DNA of 41,731 nt, taken from positions 1-41,731 of the forward strand of contig CAAHET010000002.1 in NCBI GenBank assembly GCA_900772565.1. The letters are read 5' to 3'. Position numbers and translations under genes: made by a program. Below the pieces are notes generated by a model, which was given only the letters and a program-made list of their open reading frames with translations, ran no database searches and was not told where the DNA came from. The stretch comes from an uncultured Faecalibacterium sp. GTDB taxonomy: Bacteria; Bacillota; Clostridia; Oscillospirales; Ruminococcaceae. Shown piece by piece: positions 7,527-15,636 of the stretch. How positions within the stretch are numbered: the stretch's first letter is position 1; each line of letters opens with the position of its first letter.

Positions 7527-8303
7527 TCAGGCGTGGAAGGAAAAGGTACCGTTCAGCCATTCCACCGCAAGCTGCACCCAGCGGTGACGGTGGGTGCTGT
7601 CGGCGTCCACCTCCGGGGTGGAGATGCTGGTGCCGTGGCGTCCCTTTTCAAACAGGTGTGCTTCGCACGGAACGCCCGCCTTATGCAGAGCATTCAGTAA
7701 CAGCAGGGTGTTTTCCACCGGGACGGTCTCGTCCTCCATGGTATGCCAGACGAACACCGGCGGTGCGGCCGGGGTGATCTTATCCTCCAGCGTAAAGCGC
7801 TGGTGGGCGGCAATATCCTGCGTACCGGTCAGCTGCACAAAGCTGCCCCGGTGGGCGTATTCTCCGGCGGTGACCACCGGGTAGGCCAGCAGCAGGGCAT
7901 TTGGACGCGGCTGGTCTGCCATGCCGGGGATATCCCACACCGCACCGGACAGTGCCAGATGCCCGCCCGCCGAAAAGCCGCACAAAGCGATCTGATCCGG
8001 AAGGATATTCCACCGCTCCGCGTGCTGCCGGACAAGGCCGATGGCCTGTGCCAGCTGCCGCATGGGCAGCGCATCCCGGGCGCTCTCCCCTACTGCGTAG
8101 TGCAGCACCGCCGTATGATATCCGGCCGCCGCAAATTGCAGCGCCACGGGGTCGCCCTCCCGGGGGCTGACATGGTTATAGCCGCCACCGGGCACCACCA
8201 GCACCAGCGGGCGCTGCCGGAAGTGCGGCATGGCTTCCACGCTCTCCCGCAGGTAGAGCGTCAGCGTACCGCCGCCGGTCAGTTCCAGTTGCTCAAGCTG
8301 CAT
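7527..8303 (-). CDS. Cytoplasmic alpha/beta hydrolase (acetyl-esterase-like)
   Basis: 258-residue serine hydrolase without a signal peptide. It carries the oxyanion motif PGGGYNHVSPRE (about residues 38-49), nucleophile elbow GFSAGGH, acid residue in MEDETVP and His in KGRHG. This set is typical of the acetylxylan-esterase/lipase group (BD-FAE or AXE-like) that deacetylates imported oligosaccharides; the exact substrate is inferred. AAGGAGG lies 7 nt before the ATG. The ATG directly abuts the stop codon of the upstream C_GCAxxG_C_C gene, so the two are translationally coupled. I see no clear terminator beyond its stop. Confidence 0.87.
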   Translation of the reverse strand: MQLEQLELTGGGTLTLYLRESVEAMPHFRQRPLVLVVPGGGYNHVSPREGDPVALQFAAAGYHTAVLHYAVGESARDALPMRQLAQAIGLVRQHAERWNILPDQIALCGFSAGGHLALSGAVWDIPGMADQPRPNALLLAYPVVTAGEYAHRGSFVQLTGTQDIAAHQRFTLEDKITPAAPPVFVWHTMEDETVPVENTLLLLNALHKAGVPCEAHLFEKGRHGTSISTPEVDADSTHRHRWVQLAVEWLNGTFSFHA

Positions 8304-8795
8304 TTACACATCCTCCTTATAAAAGCCGTGCCGCCCCTCCGGGTGGGCTGCGATGAATTCTGCGCACAGGTCGGCACAAATACGGCACAGCTCCGGGCAG
8401 GGGCGCTTTTTATAATAGTCTGCAGTGCGTTCCTCTGCTGCCGTTCCTCCGGCAGGGGCAGCGCCCGCCTTTGCCAGCAGTTCCCGGCATATAATGCTGC
8501 CGCCGCCGTTGCGGGCGCGGTACTGCTCTGCCGCCTGCTGCACCAGCGCGTACATCCGGGATTTATCTTTGGGGTCTGTGGGGTCGGCATAAACCATGCT
8601 CAGCACGGTCACCACGCCGCAGAACGCCCCGCACACCTCCCGCATCCGGCCAATGCCTGCGCCAAACCCTGCGGAAAGGCGCAGCGCCATCTCCTCGGTC
8701 AGGCCAAGCTGGGGTGCAAACGCCGCCACCACGCTCTGACTGCAATTATAACCCTTTAAGAACCATTCGTAGGCGGCATCGCCCTGTTTTGACAT
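8304..8795 (-). CDS. C_GCAxxG_C_C family protein
   Basis: 163-residue Cys-rich protein of the C_GCAxxG_C_C family. It shows GYNCSQSV near residue 17, the glycine/cysteine core GFGAGIGRMREVCGAFCGVV, and two more cysteine pairs (IICRELL and CPELCRICADLC) near the C-terminus. The conserved cysteines suggest metal or redox-cofactor binding; no reaction is established. Start: GAAGGA lies 9 nt before ATG 8795; upstream in-frame ATGs overlap the promoter region. It is the first gene of a two-gene operon with the esterase. Confidence 0.85.
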   Translation of the reverse strand: MSKQGDAAYEWFLKGYNCSQSVVAAFAPQLGLTEEMALRLSAGFGAGIGRMREVCGAFCGVVTVLSMVYADPTDPKDKSRMYALVQQAAEQYRARNGGGSIICRELLAKAGAAPAGGTAAEERTADYYKKRPCPELCRICADLCAEFIAAHPEGRHGFYKEDV

Positions 8796-8825
8796 TTTCT
8801 CACATCCTTCCGGCATACTCGCTCC

Positions 8826-8855
8826 ATTATAGCACAGTCTACGCAAAAGTGGGAA
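8826..8855 (-). promoter_or_regulatory. Promoter of the C_GCAxxG_C_C gene
   Basis: On the minus strand a perfect -10 TATAAT (8826-8831) is preceded by a weak -35 TTCCCA (8850-8855) with an 18-nt spacer. It lies 31 nt before the start codon. Confidence 0.6.
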
Positions 8856-8962
8856 AGCTTTTCCGAAAAAATTTCGTCCTTCATATAAGGAACGATTTCA
8901 GTGCGCCGTTTCGTGCACCGGGGCAGCAACTCTTTTACTTTTTTAACTTTTTATGAAAAGCC

Positions 8963-8991
8963 TTGATTTTCCCTGCAAGTCGTTGTATATT
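8963..8991 (+). promoter_or_regulatory. SigA-type promoter of htpG
   Basis: -35 TTGATT (8963-8968), 17-nt spacer, -10 TATATT (8986-8991). The -10 box overlaps the first two bases of the CIRCE operator, the usual geometry for HrcA repression. Confidence 0.82.
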
Positions 8992-9016
8992 AGCACTCAG
9001 AAGTTATGAGTGCTAA
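8990..9016 (+). promoter_or_regulatory. CIRCE operator (HrcA-binding site) before htpG
   Basis: A perfect inverted repeat TTAGCACTC - 9 nt - GAGTGCTAA, identical to the CIRCE consensus, lies at the htpG transcription start region. By established knowledge this is the target of the heat-shock repressor HrcA. It implies that htpG belongs to the HrcA regulon here. Confidence 0.96.
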
Positions 9017-9076
9017 GCATTCTGGCATCCTGCCGGACACGGCGCACCAAATATGTGATAAAAGAGGTTTTGTATT

Positions 9077-11005
9077 ATGGCCAAGAAAGAATTTCAGGCA
9101 GAGAGCAAAAAACTGATGGACATGATGATCAACTCCATCTATACCAATAAGGAGATCTTCCTGCGGGAGCTGATCTCCAACGCTTCGGACGCCATCGACA
9201 AGCTGTATTATAAGAGCCTGACCGACACCTCCGTGGGCATGAACAAGGGCGATTTTCGCATCCTCATCACCCGCGATAAGGAAAACCGCATCCTGACCGT
9301 GGAGGATAACGGCATCGGTATGACCAAGGAAGAACTGGAGCAGAATCTGGGCACCATTGCACACTCCGGTTCTCTGGATTTCAAGAAGGACAACAAGGAC
9401 GAGAACATTGATATCATTGGTCAGTTCGGCGTGGGCTTCTACTCTGCCTTTATGGTGGCCGATAAGCTGACCGTCATCTCCAAGGCTTACGGCTCGGACG
9501 AGGCTTGGCAGTGGGAGTCCTCCGGTGTGGACGGCTACGAGATGACCCCCGCCCAGAAGGATACCGTGGGCACCCAGATCATTCTGCACATCAAGCCGGA
9601 TACTGACACTGAGAAATACGACAACTTCCTAGATGAATACGGCATCGTGGCTATCGTGAAGAAGTACAGCGACTATGTGCGCTACCCCATCCAGATGGAG
9701 CGCGAAAAGAGCCGTCAGAAGCCGGAACCGGATCCCAAGCCCGAGGACTACAAGCCGGAATGGGAGACCTATACCGAGCTGGAGACCCTGAACAGTATGA
9801 TCCCCATCTGGAAGAAGCAGAAGAGCGAAGTGACCGACGAGGAGTACAACAGCTTCTACAAGGATAAGTTCGGCGATTACGCCGACCCCGCCCGGGTCAT
9901 CGTGAGCCGCACCGAGGGCACTGCCAATTACAATGCCCTGCTGTTCGTGCCCAGCCACCGCCCCTATGATTTTTACACCAAGGACTACGAGAAGGGTCTG
10001 GCCCTGTACGCTTCCGGTGTGCTCATTATGGAAAAGTGCGCCGACCTGCTGCCGGATTACTTCAGCTTTGTAAAGGGCATTGTGGACAGTCAGGATCTGA
10101 GCCTGAACATCAGCCGTGAGATGCTGCAGAAGGACAGCCAGCTGAAGCTGATTCACAACGCACTGGAAAAGAAGATCAAGAACGAGCTGCACGCCATGCT
10201 GAACAACGACCGTGCAAAGTACGAGGAGTTCTGGAAGGAGTTCGGCCGTCAGATCAAGTTTGGTGCTTACTCTGACTACGGGATGCACGCCGAGCTGCTG
10301 CGCGACCTGCTGCTGTTCTGGTCTGCCAAGGAGCAGAAGATGGTCACCCTGCAGGAGTACATCGACAAGATGCCCGCCGAGCAGAAGTACATCTACTTTG
10401 CCGCAGGCGATTCCACCGACCGTCTGGCAAAGCTGCCCTCCGCAGAGCTGGTGCTGGACAAGGGCTTTGACGTGCTGCTGCTGACCGAGGATGTGGACGA
10501 GTTCTGCCTGCAGATCCTGCACAGCTACCCCCGCAAGGATGCCGAGGGCAAGGACGGCACCGTGGAGTTCAAGAACGTGAACAGCGGCGATCTGGGTCTG
10601 GAGTCCGAAGAGGAGAAGAAGGCTGCCGAGGATGCCACTGCCGAGAACAAGGCACTGTTCGATGCCATGAAGGACGCTTTGAACGGCAAGGTAAAGGAGG
10701 TCAAGGTCTCCACCCGCCTGAAGGATCACCCCGTCTGCCTGAGCGCTGACGGCCCGCTGTCCATTGAGATGGAAAAGGTGCTGTCCAAGCAGCCCGGCAG
10801 CGAGGGCGTGAAGAGCGACAAGGTGCTGGAGCTGAACGTGAACCACCCTGTGTTTGCCGCCCTGAAGGCCGCACAGGAGGCCGGCGACACCGAGAAGCTG
10901 AACAAGTACAGTACTCTGCTGTACGCACAGGCACAGCTGATCGAGGGTCTGCCCGTGGACGACCCCGCCGCTTACGCCGAAGCCGTTTGCAGCCTGATGA
11001 AGTAA
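9077..11005 (+). CDS. htpG: Molecular chaperone HtpG (Hsp90)
   Basis: 642-residue bacterial Hsp90. The N-terminal GHKL ATPase domain has ELISNASDAIDKL (Mg/ATP-binding Asn), DNGIGMT and the lid segment GQFGVGFYSAFM. The middle domain is marked by IVDSQDLSLNISRE with the catalytic Arg region. A C-terminal dimerisation domain follows, and the length is normal for the family. Between the N and middle domains is a charged linker rich in Lys/Glu/Pro. AGAGG lies 9 nt before the ATG. It is monocistronic with a promoter, CIRCE operator and terminator of its own. Codon use is strongly biased to C/G-ending codons, as expected for a highly expressed gene. Confidence 0.98.
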   Translation: MAKKEFQAESKKLMDMMINSIYTNKEIFLRELISNASDAIDKLYYKSLTDTSVGMNKGDFRILITRDKENRILTVEDNGIGMTKEELEQNLGTIAHSGSLDFKKDNKDENIDIIGQFGVGFYSAFMVADKLTVISKAYGSDEAWQWESSGVDGYEMTPAQKDTVGTQIILHIKPDTDTEKYDNFLDEYGIVAIVKKYSDYVRYPIQMEREKSRQKPEPDPKPEDYKPEWETYTELETLNSMIPIWKKQKSEVTDEEYNSFYKDKFGDYADPARVIVSRTEGTANYNALLFVPSHRPYDFYTKDYEKGLALYASGVLIMEKCADLLPDYFSFVKGIVDSQDLSLNISREMLQKDSQLKLIHNALEKKIKNELHAMLNNDRAKYEEFWKEFGRQIKFGAYSDYGMHAELLRDLLLFWSAKEQKMVTLQEYIDKMPAEQKYIYFAAGDSTDRLAKLPSAELVLDKGFDVLLLTEDVDEFCLQILHSYPRKDAEGKDGTVEFKNVNSGDLGLESEEEKKAAEDATAENKALFDAMKDALNGKVKEVKVSTRLKDHPVCLSADGPLSIEMEKVLSKQPGSEGVKSDKVLELNVNHPVFAALKAAQEAGDTEKLNKYSTLLYAQAQLIEGLPVDDPAAYAEAVCSLMK

Positions 11006-11014
11006 GTTTTTATG

Positions 11015-11051
11015 AAGAGGCCGTTGTGCATTTGCGCAGCGGCCTCTTTTT
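11015..11051 (+). terminator. Intrinsic terminator of htpG
   Basis: AAGAGGCCG (11015-11023) pairs with CGGCCTCTT (11040-11048), extended inward by further pairs (TTGTGC with GCGCAG), and is followed by TTT. It starts 10 nt after the htpG stop. Confidence 0.88.
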
Positions 11052-11110
11052 GCGTCAACGATTTTAAATGGCCTCCGCGCATTTGTTTTTCAAATGCCAT
11101 TTTCCGTTGC
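11052..11110 (-). repeat. Partial structured repeat (copy C, second-hairpin part only)
   Basis: Read on the minus strand this segment ends GCGCGGAG-GCCATTT-AAAATCGT, matching the end of the second hairpin of copy B (GCGGAGCGCATTTCCAAATCGT region). The stem is AAATGGC (11066-11072) with GCCATTT (11096-11102). An alternative hairpin, GCATTTG/CAAATGC around five T (11079-11097), overlaps it. The 16-bp hairpin is missing. It stands back to back with copy A. Confidence 0.45.
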
Positions 11111-11114
11111 TCCC

Positions 11115-11232
11115 CTTCCCGTGAAAATGGGATTCCGAGCAGACCGCAGTCTGCTCGGAATCCCTCAAATAAAATAACAATTCCGCTGAATATGGCTAGA
11201 GCGAAGCGGAAGCCATTCCAAACCGTTCTGCC
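11115..11232 (+). repeat. Intergenic structured repeat, copy A
   Basis: The element runs: CTTCCCGTGAAAAT, a perfect 16-bp stem (11129-11144 with 11149-11164) closed by loop CGCA, a 27-nt A/T-rich spacer containing AAATAAAATA and TTCCGCTGA, then a 6-bp stem ATGGCT/AGCCAT (11192-11197 and 11211-11216) with the 13-nt loop AGAGCGAAGCGGA, then TCCAAACCGT. Copy B (16411-16524) has the same order, stem lengths and loops but different stem bases. No T run follows the first hairpin, so it is not a simple plus-strand terminator. Confidence 0.7.
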
Positions 11233-11264
11233 ATGTTCCATTTGCACGGGGCAGAAATACCCCC

Positions 11265-11293
11265 TTAACAAAAAGGCCGCGCTCCGCTATAAT
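11265..11293 (+). promoter_or_regulatory. SigA-type promoter of the XpaC-like gene
   Basis: -35 TTAACA (11265-11270), 17-nt spacer, perfect -10 TATAAT (11288-11293). The -10 box lies inside the loop of a terminator-like hairpin (11275-11309), so transcripts that start here carry only its 3' arm. Confidence 0.75.
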
Positions 11294-11320
11294 AGAGTGG
11301 AACGCGGTCTTTTATTTTTA
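11275..11320. terminator. Terminator-like hairpin overlapping the XpaC-like gene promoter
   Basis: GGCCGCGCTCC (11275-11285) pairs with GGAACGCGGTC (11299-11309) with one G-T and one mismatch, followed by a T-rich stretch on the plus strand and preceded by five A (a T run on the minus strand). It could insulate the gene from read-through in either direction. Confidence 0.6.
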
Positions 11321-11346
11321 TCTTTCTGTGAAAGGAATTCTGTTTC

Positions 11347-12453
11347 ATGGAGCCGAGAAAACATTATTTTGCAAAGATCCCCACCATTGCTATTTTTATC
11401 GTGATGGCGATGTCCGGGCCGTTGGGGGTGCTGTTGTTTATCCTGAAAGGTATCGACCAGAAGGTGCAGAAGGAAGAGCAGGAAGCCGCCCACGCCCAGG
11501 GCGACTACCGCCCCGACCCAGAGCCTGCACCAATGCAAAACACAGACGTATCCGATGGGCAGGACGTCCCCACGGCAGAGCAGAAAAGCGCCAAACAGTG
11601 GCACAAGAATATTGCCACCCTCTGCACCATCATGGGTGCCGTTTTCCTGTTTGCCGGGGTGATGGATACGGTGGATATCATCGGTGCATGGCAGGTGCTG
11701 CCCGACCCCGGGGAGCTGTTTTCCGATATCGTCATGGCCATCGGCGGCGGCGGTGCGCTGCTGACCGGCCTGCGGATGAACCGCACCCACAAGCTGGAGC
11801 AGCTGCTGGATAAGGTGGTGGGCGAGCGGGATAATATCCCCCTGCCGGAACTGTTTGCCGCCGCCGGGGTGGACGCTGCCCGGGGACGTGCCGCCGTAAA
11901 AAGCGCCATCGAGCACGGATACTTCGGCGCGGATGCCTATATTGACAACCGCACCGACACGCTGGTGGTGCGGGGCGCGGCACCTCAGCCGAAAAAGCCC
12001 GCACCCGCTCCGACACCTAAAGCTCAGCCCGCCGCAGAGGACGAGTACGCCGCCCTGCTGCGCCAGCTGCGGGAGGTGAACGATGCCATCCCCGACCCGG
12101 TGATGAGCCAGAAGATCTCCCGGCTGGAAGAGGTCAGCGGACGCATCTTTGCGCTGGCGCAGAAGGACCCTGACAAAAAAGCGCAGCTGCAAAAGTTTAT
12201 GAACTACTATCTGCCCACCGCGCTCAAGCTGCTGAACACCTACGCCAGCCTTTCCGGGCAGGCAGTGGAGGGCACGAACATCACCGAAGCCAAGCACAGC
12301 ATCGAGCGCAGCATGGACCTGCTGGTGACCGCCTTTGAAAACCAGCTGGACAAGCTGTTCCAAGCCGATGCGCTGGACGTGAACGCCGACATTGCCGCAC
12401 TGGAAGGAATGCTGAACCTTGACGGACTGACCGGCAGCGAATTCACCCGCTGA
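11347..12453 (+). CDS. XpaC-like membrane protein (5-bromo-4-chloroindolyl phosphate hydrolysis family)
   Basis: 368-residue protein. A hydrophobic segment (about 11-33) is followed by a charged linker, two more membrane segments (about 89-108 and 125-142), a Pro/Ala-rich linker near residues 215-235, and a soluble alpha-helical C-terminal domain (about 240-368). That domain, ending in ADIAALEGMLNLDGL, matches the XpaC family. XpaC was named for an effect on chromogenic phosphate hydrolysis in Bacillus, but its true role is unknown; it often neighbours TelA-type toxic-anion-resistance genes, and no telA is seen here. AAAGGA lies about 10 nt before the ATG. Monocistronic with its own promoter and terminator. 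Confidence 0.78.
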   Translation: MEPRKHYFAKIPTIAIFIVMAMSGPLGVLLFILKGIDQKVQKEEQEAAHAQGDYRPDPEPAPMQNTDVSDGQDVPTAEQKSAKQWHKNIATLCTIMGAVFLFAGVMDTVDIIGAWQVLPDPGELFSDIVMAIGGGGALLTGLRMNRTHKLEQLLDKVVGERDNIPLPELFAAAGVDAARGRAAVKSAIEHGYFGADAYIDNRTDTLVVRGAAPQPKKPAPAPTPKAQPAAEDEYAALLRQLREVNDAIPDPVMSQKISRLEEVSGRIFALAQKDPDKKAQLQKFMNYYLPTALKLLNTYASLSGQAVEGTNITEAKHSIERSMDLLVTAFENQLDKLFQADALDVNADIAALEGMLNLDGLTGSEFTR

Positions 12454-12457
12454 ACCA

Positions 12458-12500
12458 CACCCCCGCACCCGATGGCTGCATCGGCGCGGGGGTGTTTTTT
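12458..12500 (+). terminator. Intrinsic terminator after the XpaC-like gene
   Basis: CACCCCCGC plus CGATG pair with CATCG plus GCGGGGGTG (12458-12494) around a GCTG loop, followed by six T. It begins 4 nt after the stop codon. Confidence 0.92.
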
Positions 12501-12782
12501 GTGCAAAGTGCAATTTTCCATCCCGTCTTTTTTGGGCGCTGCGCTCAAAATTCCGGGATTTGTGTGCATTAATGCCAAGCATTCCGCTTTGACAGAAAAA
12601 CTTTTATTTTATTTGTTCTTAAGCAGCCGATCGGGCTACACAGGCACTTTTTGCAACTTTTCATCGAGATGCAACAATAACACATGGTTTTTTGCGTTGC
12701 GTTTGACTATTATAGAAGCAGCTACGGCAGCTGCGAACGGCTGCATCGACTTTCCCGATCATAATAGTAGGAGGAAATTTCC
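12501..12782 (+). promoter_or_regulatory. Upstream region of galKT with candidate promoters and inverted repeats
   Basis: No gene is seen. ATCCCG (12520-12525)/CGGGAT (12554-12559) encloses GAGCGCAGCG on the minus strand and may be a remnant of the structured repeat family. A possible promoter is TTGACA (12589-12594) with TATTTG 15 nt on. A second weak one has -10 TATTAT at 12708-12713. TGCAAC occurs as a direct repeat (12652-12657 and 12670-12675). GCAGCT-ACGGC-AGCTGC (12718-12734) is a perfect inverted repeat just after the second -10 and could be an operator. None of these can be chosen without transcript data. Confidence 0.4.
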
Positions 12783-14069
12783 ATGATGAAGTCCATTTCC
12801 ACCTGGAAGCAGGAGCTGACCGAGGGCGCACACGCTGCGCGTCTGGCTGCGCTGTACTGCTGCACCCCCGACGAGACCCCTGCACAGGCAGCCCGCTATG
12901 CGGCTGTTCTGGACGGGTTAGAGACCACCTTTGGCGCACATACCGAGGCCGGTCTGTATAGCGCCCCCGGCCGCACCGAGATTGGCGGCAACCACACCGA
13001 CCACCAGCACGGCCGTGTGCTTGCAGGCAGCGTGAATATTGATATGATCGCTGCTGCCGCCCCCAACAGCCTGAACCAGCTGCGCGTGCAGAGCGAGGGG
13101 TACGACCTGTGCGTCATCGATCTTGACGACCTGACCGCCCGCAAGGAGGAGGAGAACACCACTGCTTCCCTGCTGCGCGGCGAGTGCGAAGCTTTCCGTC
13201 AGCGCGGCGCAACGCTTTCCGGTCTGGACGTGTACATCTCCTCCAACGTGCCCAAGGGCAGCGGTGTTTCTTCCTCTGCCGCCTTTGAGGTGCTGGTCGG
13301 CGTGATTTTGAACGACTGCTTCATGGCAGAAAAGGTCTCCCCCATCGCCATTGCGCAGATCGGTCAGTGGGCGGAGAACGTCTACTTTGGCAAGCCCTGC
13401 GGCCTGATGGATCAGATGGCATCCAGCGTGGGCAACATTATCACCATCGACTTTGCCGACAAGGCAAACCCTGATGTGGAGCCGGTGCAGGTGGACTTTT
13501 CCAAGGCCGGTCTGGCGCTGTGCATTCTGGACTCCGGTGCAGATCACGCCGACCTGACCGATGAGTACGCCGCCATCCCCAACGAGTGCCGCGCTGTAGC
13601 CGCTGTGTGCGGCGGCGAGGTGCTGCGGGACGTGCCGTTCGAGACCTTCCTTGCAAATATCCCGGCCTGCCGCAAGCAGTGCGGCGACCGCGCTGTGCTG
13701 CGCGCCTTCCACTTCTACGCCGATAACGACCGCGTACCCCAGCAGGTAGCTGCCCTGCGCGAGGGCGACTTTGAAGCCTTTTTGCAGATGGTGACCGCCT
13801 CCGGCGACAGCAGCTGGGAGTATCTGCAGAACGTGATTCCCGCCGGATACAAGGAGCATCAGGAGGTAGCTGTGACCATCGCCGCTGCCAAGCATTATCT
13901 GGGCGGCAAGGGCGCTGTGCGCGTGCACGGCGGCGGTTTTGCCGGTACGGTGCAGGCCTTTGTGCCGGTGGAGATGCTGGCAGACTTTAAGACCAACATG
14001 GAGAAGATCCTCGGCGCTGGCCGCTGCCATGTGCTGAGCATCCGTCCCGAAGGGGGTGCTGTGCTGTGA
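12783..14069 (+). CDS. galK: Galactokinase
   Basis: 428-residue GHMP-family galactokinase, which phosphorylates galactose to galactose 1-phosphate with ATP in the Leloir pathway. The galactokinase signature GRTEIGGNHTDHQHG (about residues 63-77), the ATP-binding motif PKGSGVSSSAAFE (GHMP motif 2) and the C-terminal motif RVHGGGFAGTVQAF are all present. The length is slightly above the usual 390-400 because of an N-terminal extension of about 35 residues. GGAGG lies 8 nt before two consecutive ATGs. It overlaps galT by 4 nt, so the two are translationally coupled. No galE or galactose transporter is present in the window. Confidence 0.97.
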   Translation: MMKSISTWKQELTEGAHAARLAALYCCTPDETPAQAARYAAVLDGLETTFGAHTEAGLYSAPGRTEIGGNHTDHQHGRVLAGSVNIDMIAAAAPNSLNQLRVQSEGYDLCVIDLDDLTARKEEENTTASLLRGECEAFRQRGATLSGLDVYISSNVPKGSGVSSSAAFEVLVGVILNDCFMAEKVSPIAIAQIGQWAENVYFGKPCGLMDQMASSVGNIITIDFADKANPDVEPVQVDFSKAGLALCILDSGADHADLTDEYAAIPNECRAVAAVCGGEVLRDVPFETFLANIPACRKQCGDRAVLRAFHFYADNDRVPQQVAALREGDFEAFLQMVTASGDSSWEYLQNVIPAGYKEHQEVAVTIAAAKHYLGGKGAVRVHGGGFAGTVQAFVPVEMLADFKTNMEKILGAGRCHVLSIRPEGGAVL

Positions 14070-15565
14070 TCTCCACCGCCATCCAGCAGCTCGTGAACTA
14101 CGGGCTGGACACCGGGCTGATCTTGCCCGATGACGAGATCTATATCCGCAACCAGCTGCTGATGACCATGCAGCTGGACGACTTTACCGTCCCGGACAGC
14201 GAAGTGTGCTACACCGATCTGGAAAGCATCCTCAAGACCCTTGTGGACGATGCCGTTGCCCGCGGCGTGTGCGCGGACAACTCCACCGCACGCGATCTGT
14301 TCGACACCAAGCTGATGGGTGTGCTGACCCCGCGCCCCAGCATCGTGCGCGCAAACTTTGAGGAACGGTACGAGAACGAAGGCCCGCAGGCTGCCACCGA
14401 CTGGTTCTACAAGTTCAGTCAGGACACCGACTACATCCGCCGTTACCGCATCAAGCGCGATTTGAAGTGGGTCACCAAGACCGAATATGGCGACTTGGAT
14501 ATCACCATCAACCTGTCCAAGCCGGAAAAGGACCCCAAGGCCATTGCCGCCGCAAAGCTTGCGCCCCAGAGCGCTTACCCCAAGTGCCAGCTGTGTGTGG
14601 AGAACGAGGGTTACGCAGGCCGCATGAACCACCCCGCCCGCGAGAATCACCGCATCATCCCGCTGACCATTAACGACAGTGCGTGGAATTTGCAGTACAG
14701 CCCCTACGTCTACTACAACGAGCACTGCATCGTGTTCAACAACCAGCACACCCCTATGAAGATCGAGCGGGCGACCTTCCGCAAGCTGCTGGATTTTGTG
14801 GGTCTGTTCCCCCACTACTTTGTGGGCAGCAACGCCGATCTGCCCATCGTGGGCGGCAGCATCCTGAGCCATGACCACTTCCAAGGCGGTCACTACGAGT
14901 TTGCCATGGCCAAGGCTCCCATCGAAAAAGCTTGGGTGTTCCCCGGCTTTGAGGATGTGGAGGCCGGTATCGTGCACTGGCCCATGAGCTGCATCCGTCT
15001 GACCTGTGCGGACGATGCACGCCTTGTGGAACTGGCCGATAAGCTGCTGACTGCATGGCGCGGCTACACCGACGAGAGCTGCTTTATCTTTGCCGAGACT
15101 GATGGCGAGCCCCACAACACCATCACGCCTATTGCCCGGATGCGGGATGGCAAATATCAGCTGGATTTGGTGCTGCGCAACAACATCACCACCCCGGAGC
15201 ATCCGTTGGGTGTGTACCACCCCCATGCCAAGCTGCACCATATCAAAAAGGAGAACATTGGTCTCATCGAGGTGATGGGTCTGGCCGTGCTGCCCAGCCG
15301 CCTGAAGCAGGAGCTGCTCGACCTTGCTGATGTGCTGGTGGCGCACCTGCCCACCGCAGAGTACCCCGAAGCCCTGCAAAAGCACGCTGCGTGGGCCGAG
15401 GAGATCCTTGCAAAGCACCCGGAGCTGAACGCAGATAACGTTCACACTATTCTGCAGGACGAGGTAGGTCATGTGTTCGCACAGGTGCTGGCTGATGCCG
15501 GTGTGTACAAGCTGGATGAAGCAGGCCGCGCCGGTTTTGTCCGCTTCCTTGAAAGTGTAAAATAA
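14066..15565 (+). CDS. galT: UDP-glucose-hexose-1-phosphate uridylyltransferase (Firmicutes-type GalT)
   Basis: 499-residue GalT of the long Firmicutes class. It exchanges UMP between UDP-glucose and galactose 1-phosphate, the step after galK. The active-site region reads SHDHFQGGHYEF (about residues 269-280), the equivalent of the HxH nucleotidyl-transfer motif. The length near 500 matches this class rather than the ~350-residue enterobacterial type. The start is GTG 14066, whose GTGA overlaps the galK stop. A terminator follows the stop by 10 nt. Confidence 0.95.
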   Translation: MISTAIQQLVNYGLDTGLILPDDEIYIRNQLLMTMQLDDFTVPDSEVCYTDLESILKTLVDDAVARGVCADNSTARDLFDTKLMGVLTPRPSIVRANFEERYENEGPQAATDWFYKFSQDTDYIRRYRIKRDLKWVTKTEYGDLDITINLSKPEKDPKAIAAAKLAPQSAYPKCQLCVENEGYAGRMNHPARENHRIIPLTINDSAWNLQYSPYVYYNEHCIVFNNQHTPMKIERATFRKLLDFVGLFPHYFVGSNADLPIVGGSILSHDHFQGGHYEFAMAKAPIEKAWVFPGFEDVEAGIVHWPMSCIRLTCADDARLVELADKLLTAWRGYTDESCFIFAETDGEPHNTITPIARMRDGKYQLDLVLRNNITTPEHPLGVYHPHAKLHHIKKENIGLIEVMGLAVLPSRLKQELLDLADVLVAHLPTAEYPEALQKHAAWAEEILAKHPELNADNVHTILQDEVGHVFAQVLADAGVYKLDEAGRAGFVRFLESVK

Positions 15566-15575
15566 CAAAAACTTT

Positions 15576-15609
15576 GACCCGCCGGTAGAACTATCGGCGG
15601 GTCTTCTTG
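15576..15609 (+). terminator. Intrinsic terminator of galKT
   Basis: GACCCGCCGGTA (15576-15587) pairs with TATCGGCGGGTC (15592-15603) with one G-T pair and a 4-nt loop, followed by TTCTT. Confidence 0.82.
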
Positions 15610-15636
15610 AATCAACGATGCTTGGAGGTATCGCTT

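Noticed and set aside
13895..15568. Long minus-strand open frame (557 codons) opposite galT and the end of galK
   Set aside because: It is the shadow of galT, which has the correct family motifs and start; the antisense product resembles nothing and lacks a start signal.
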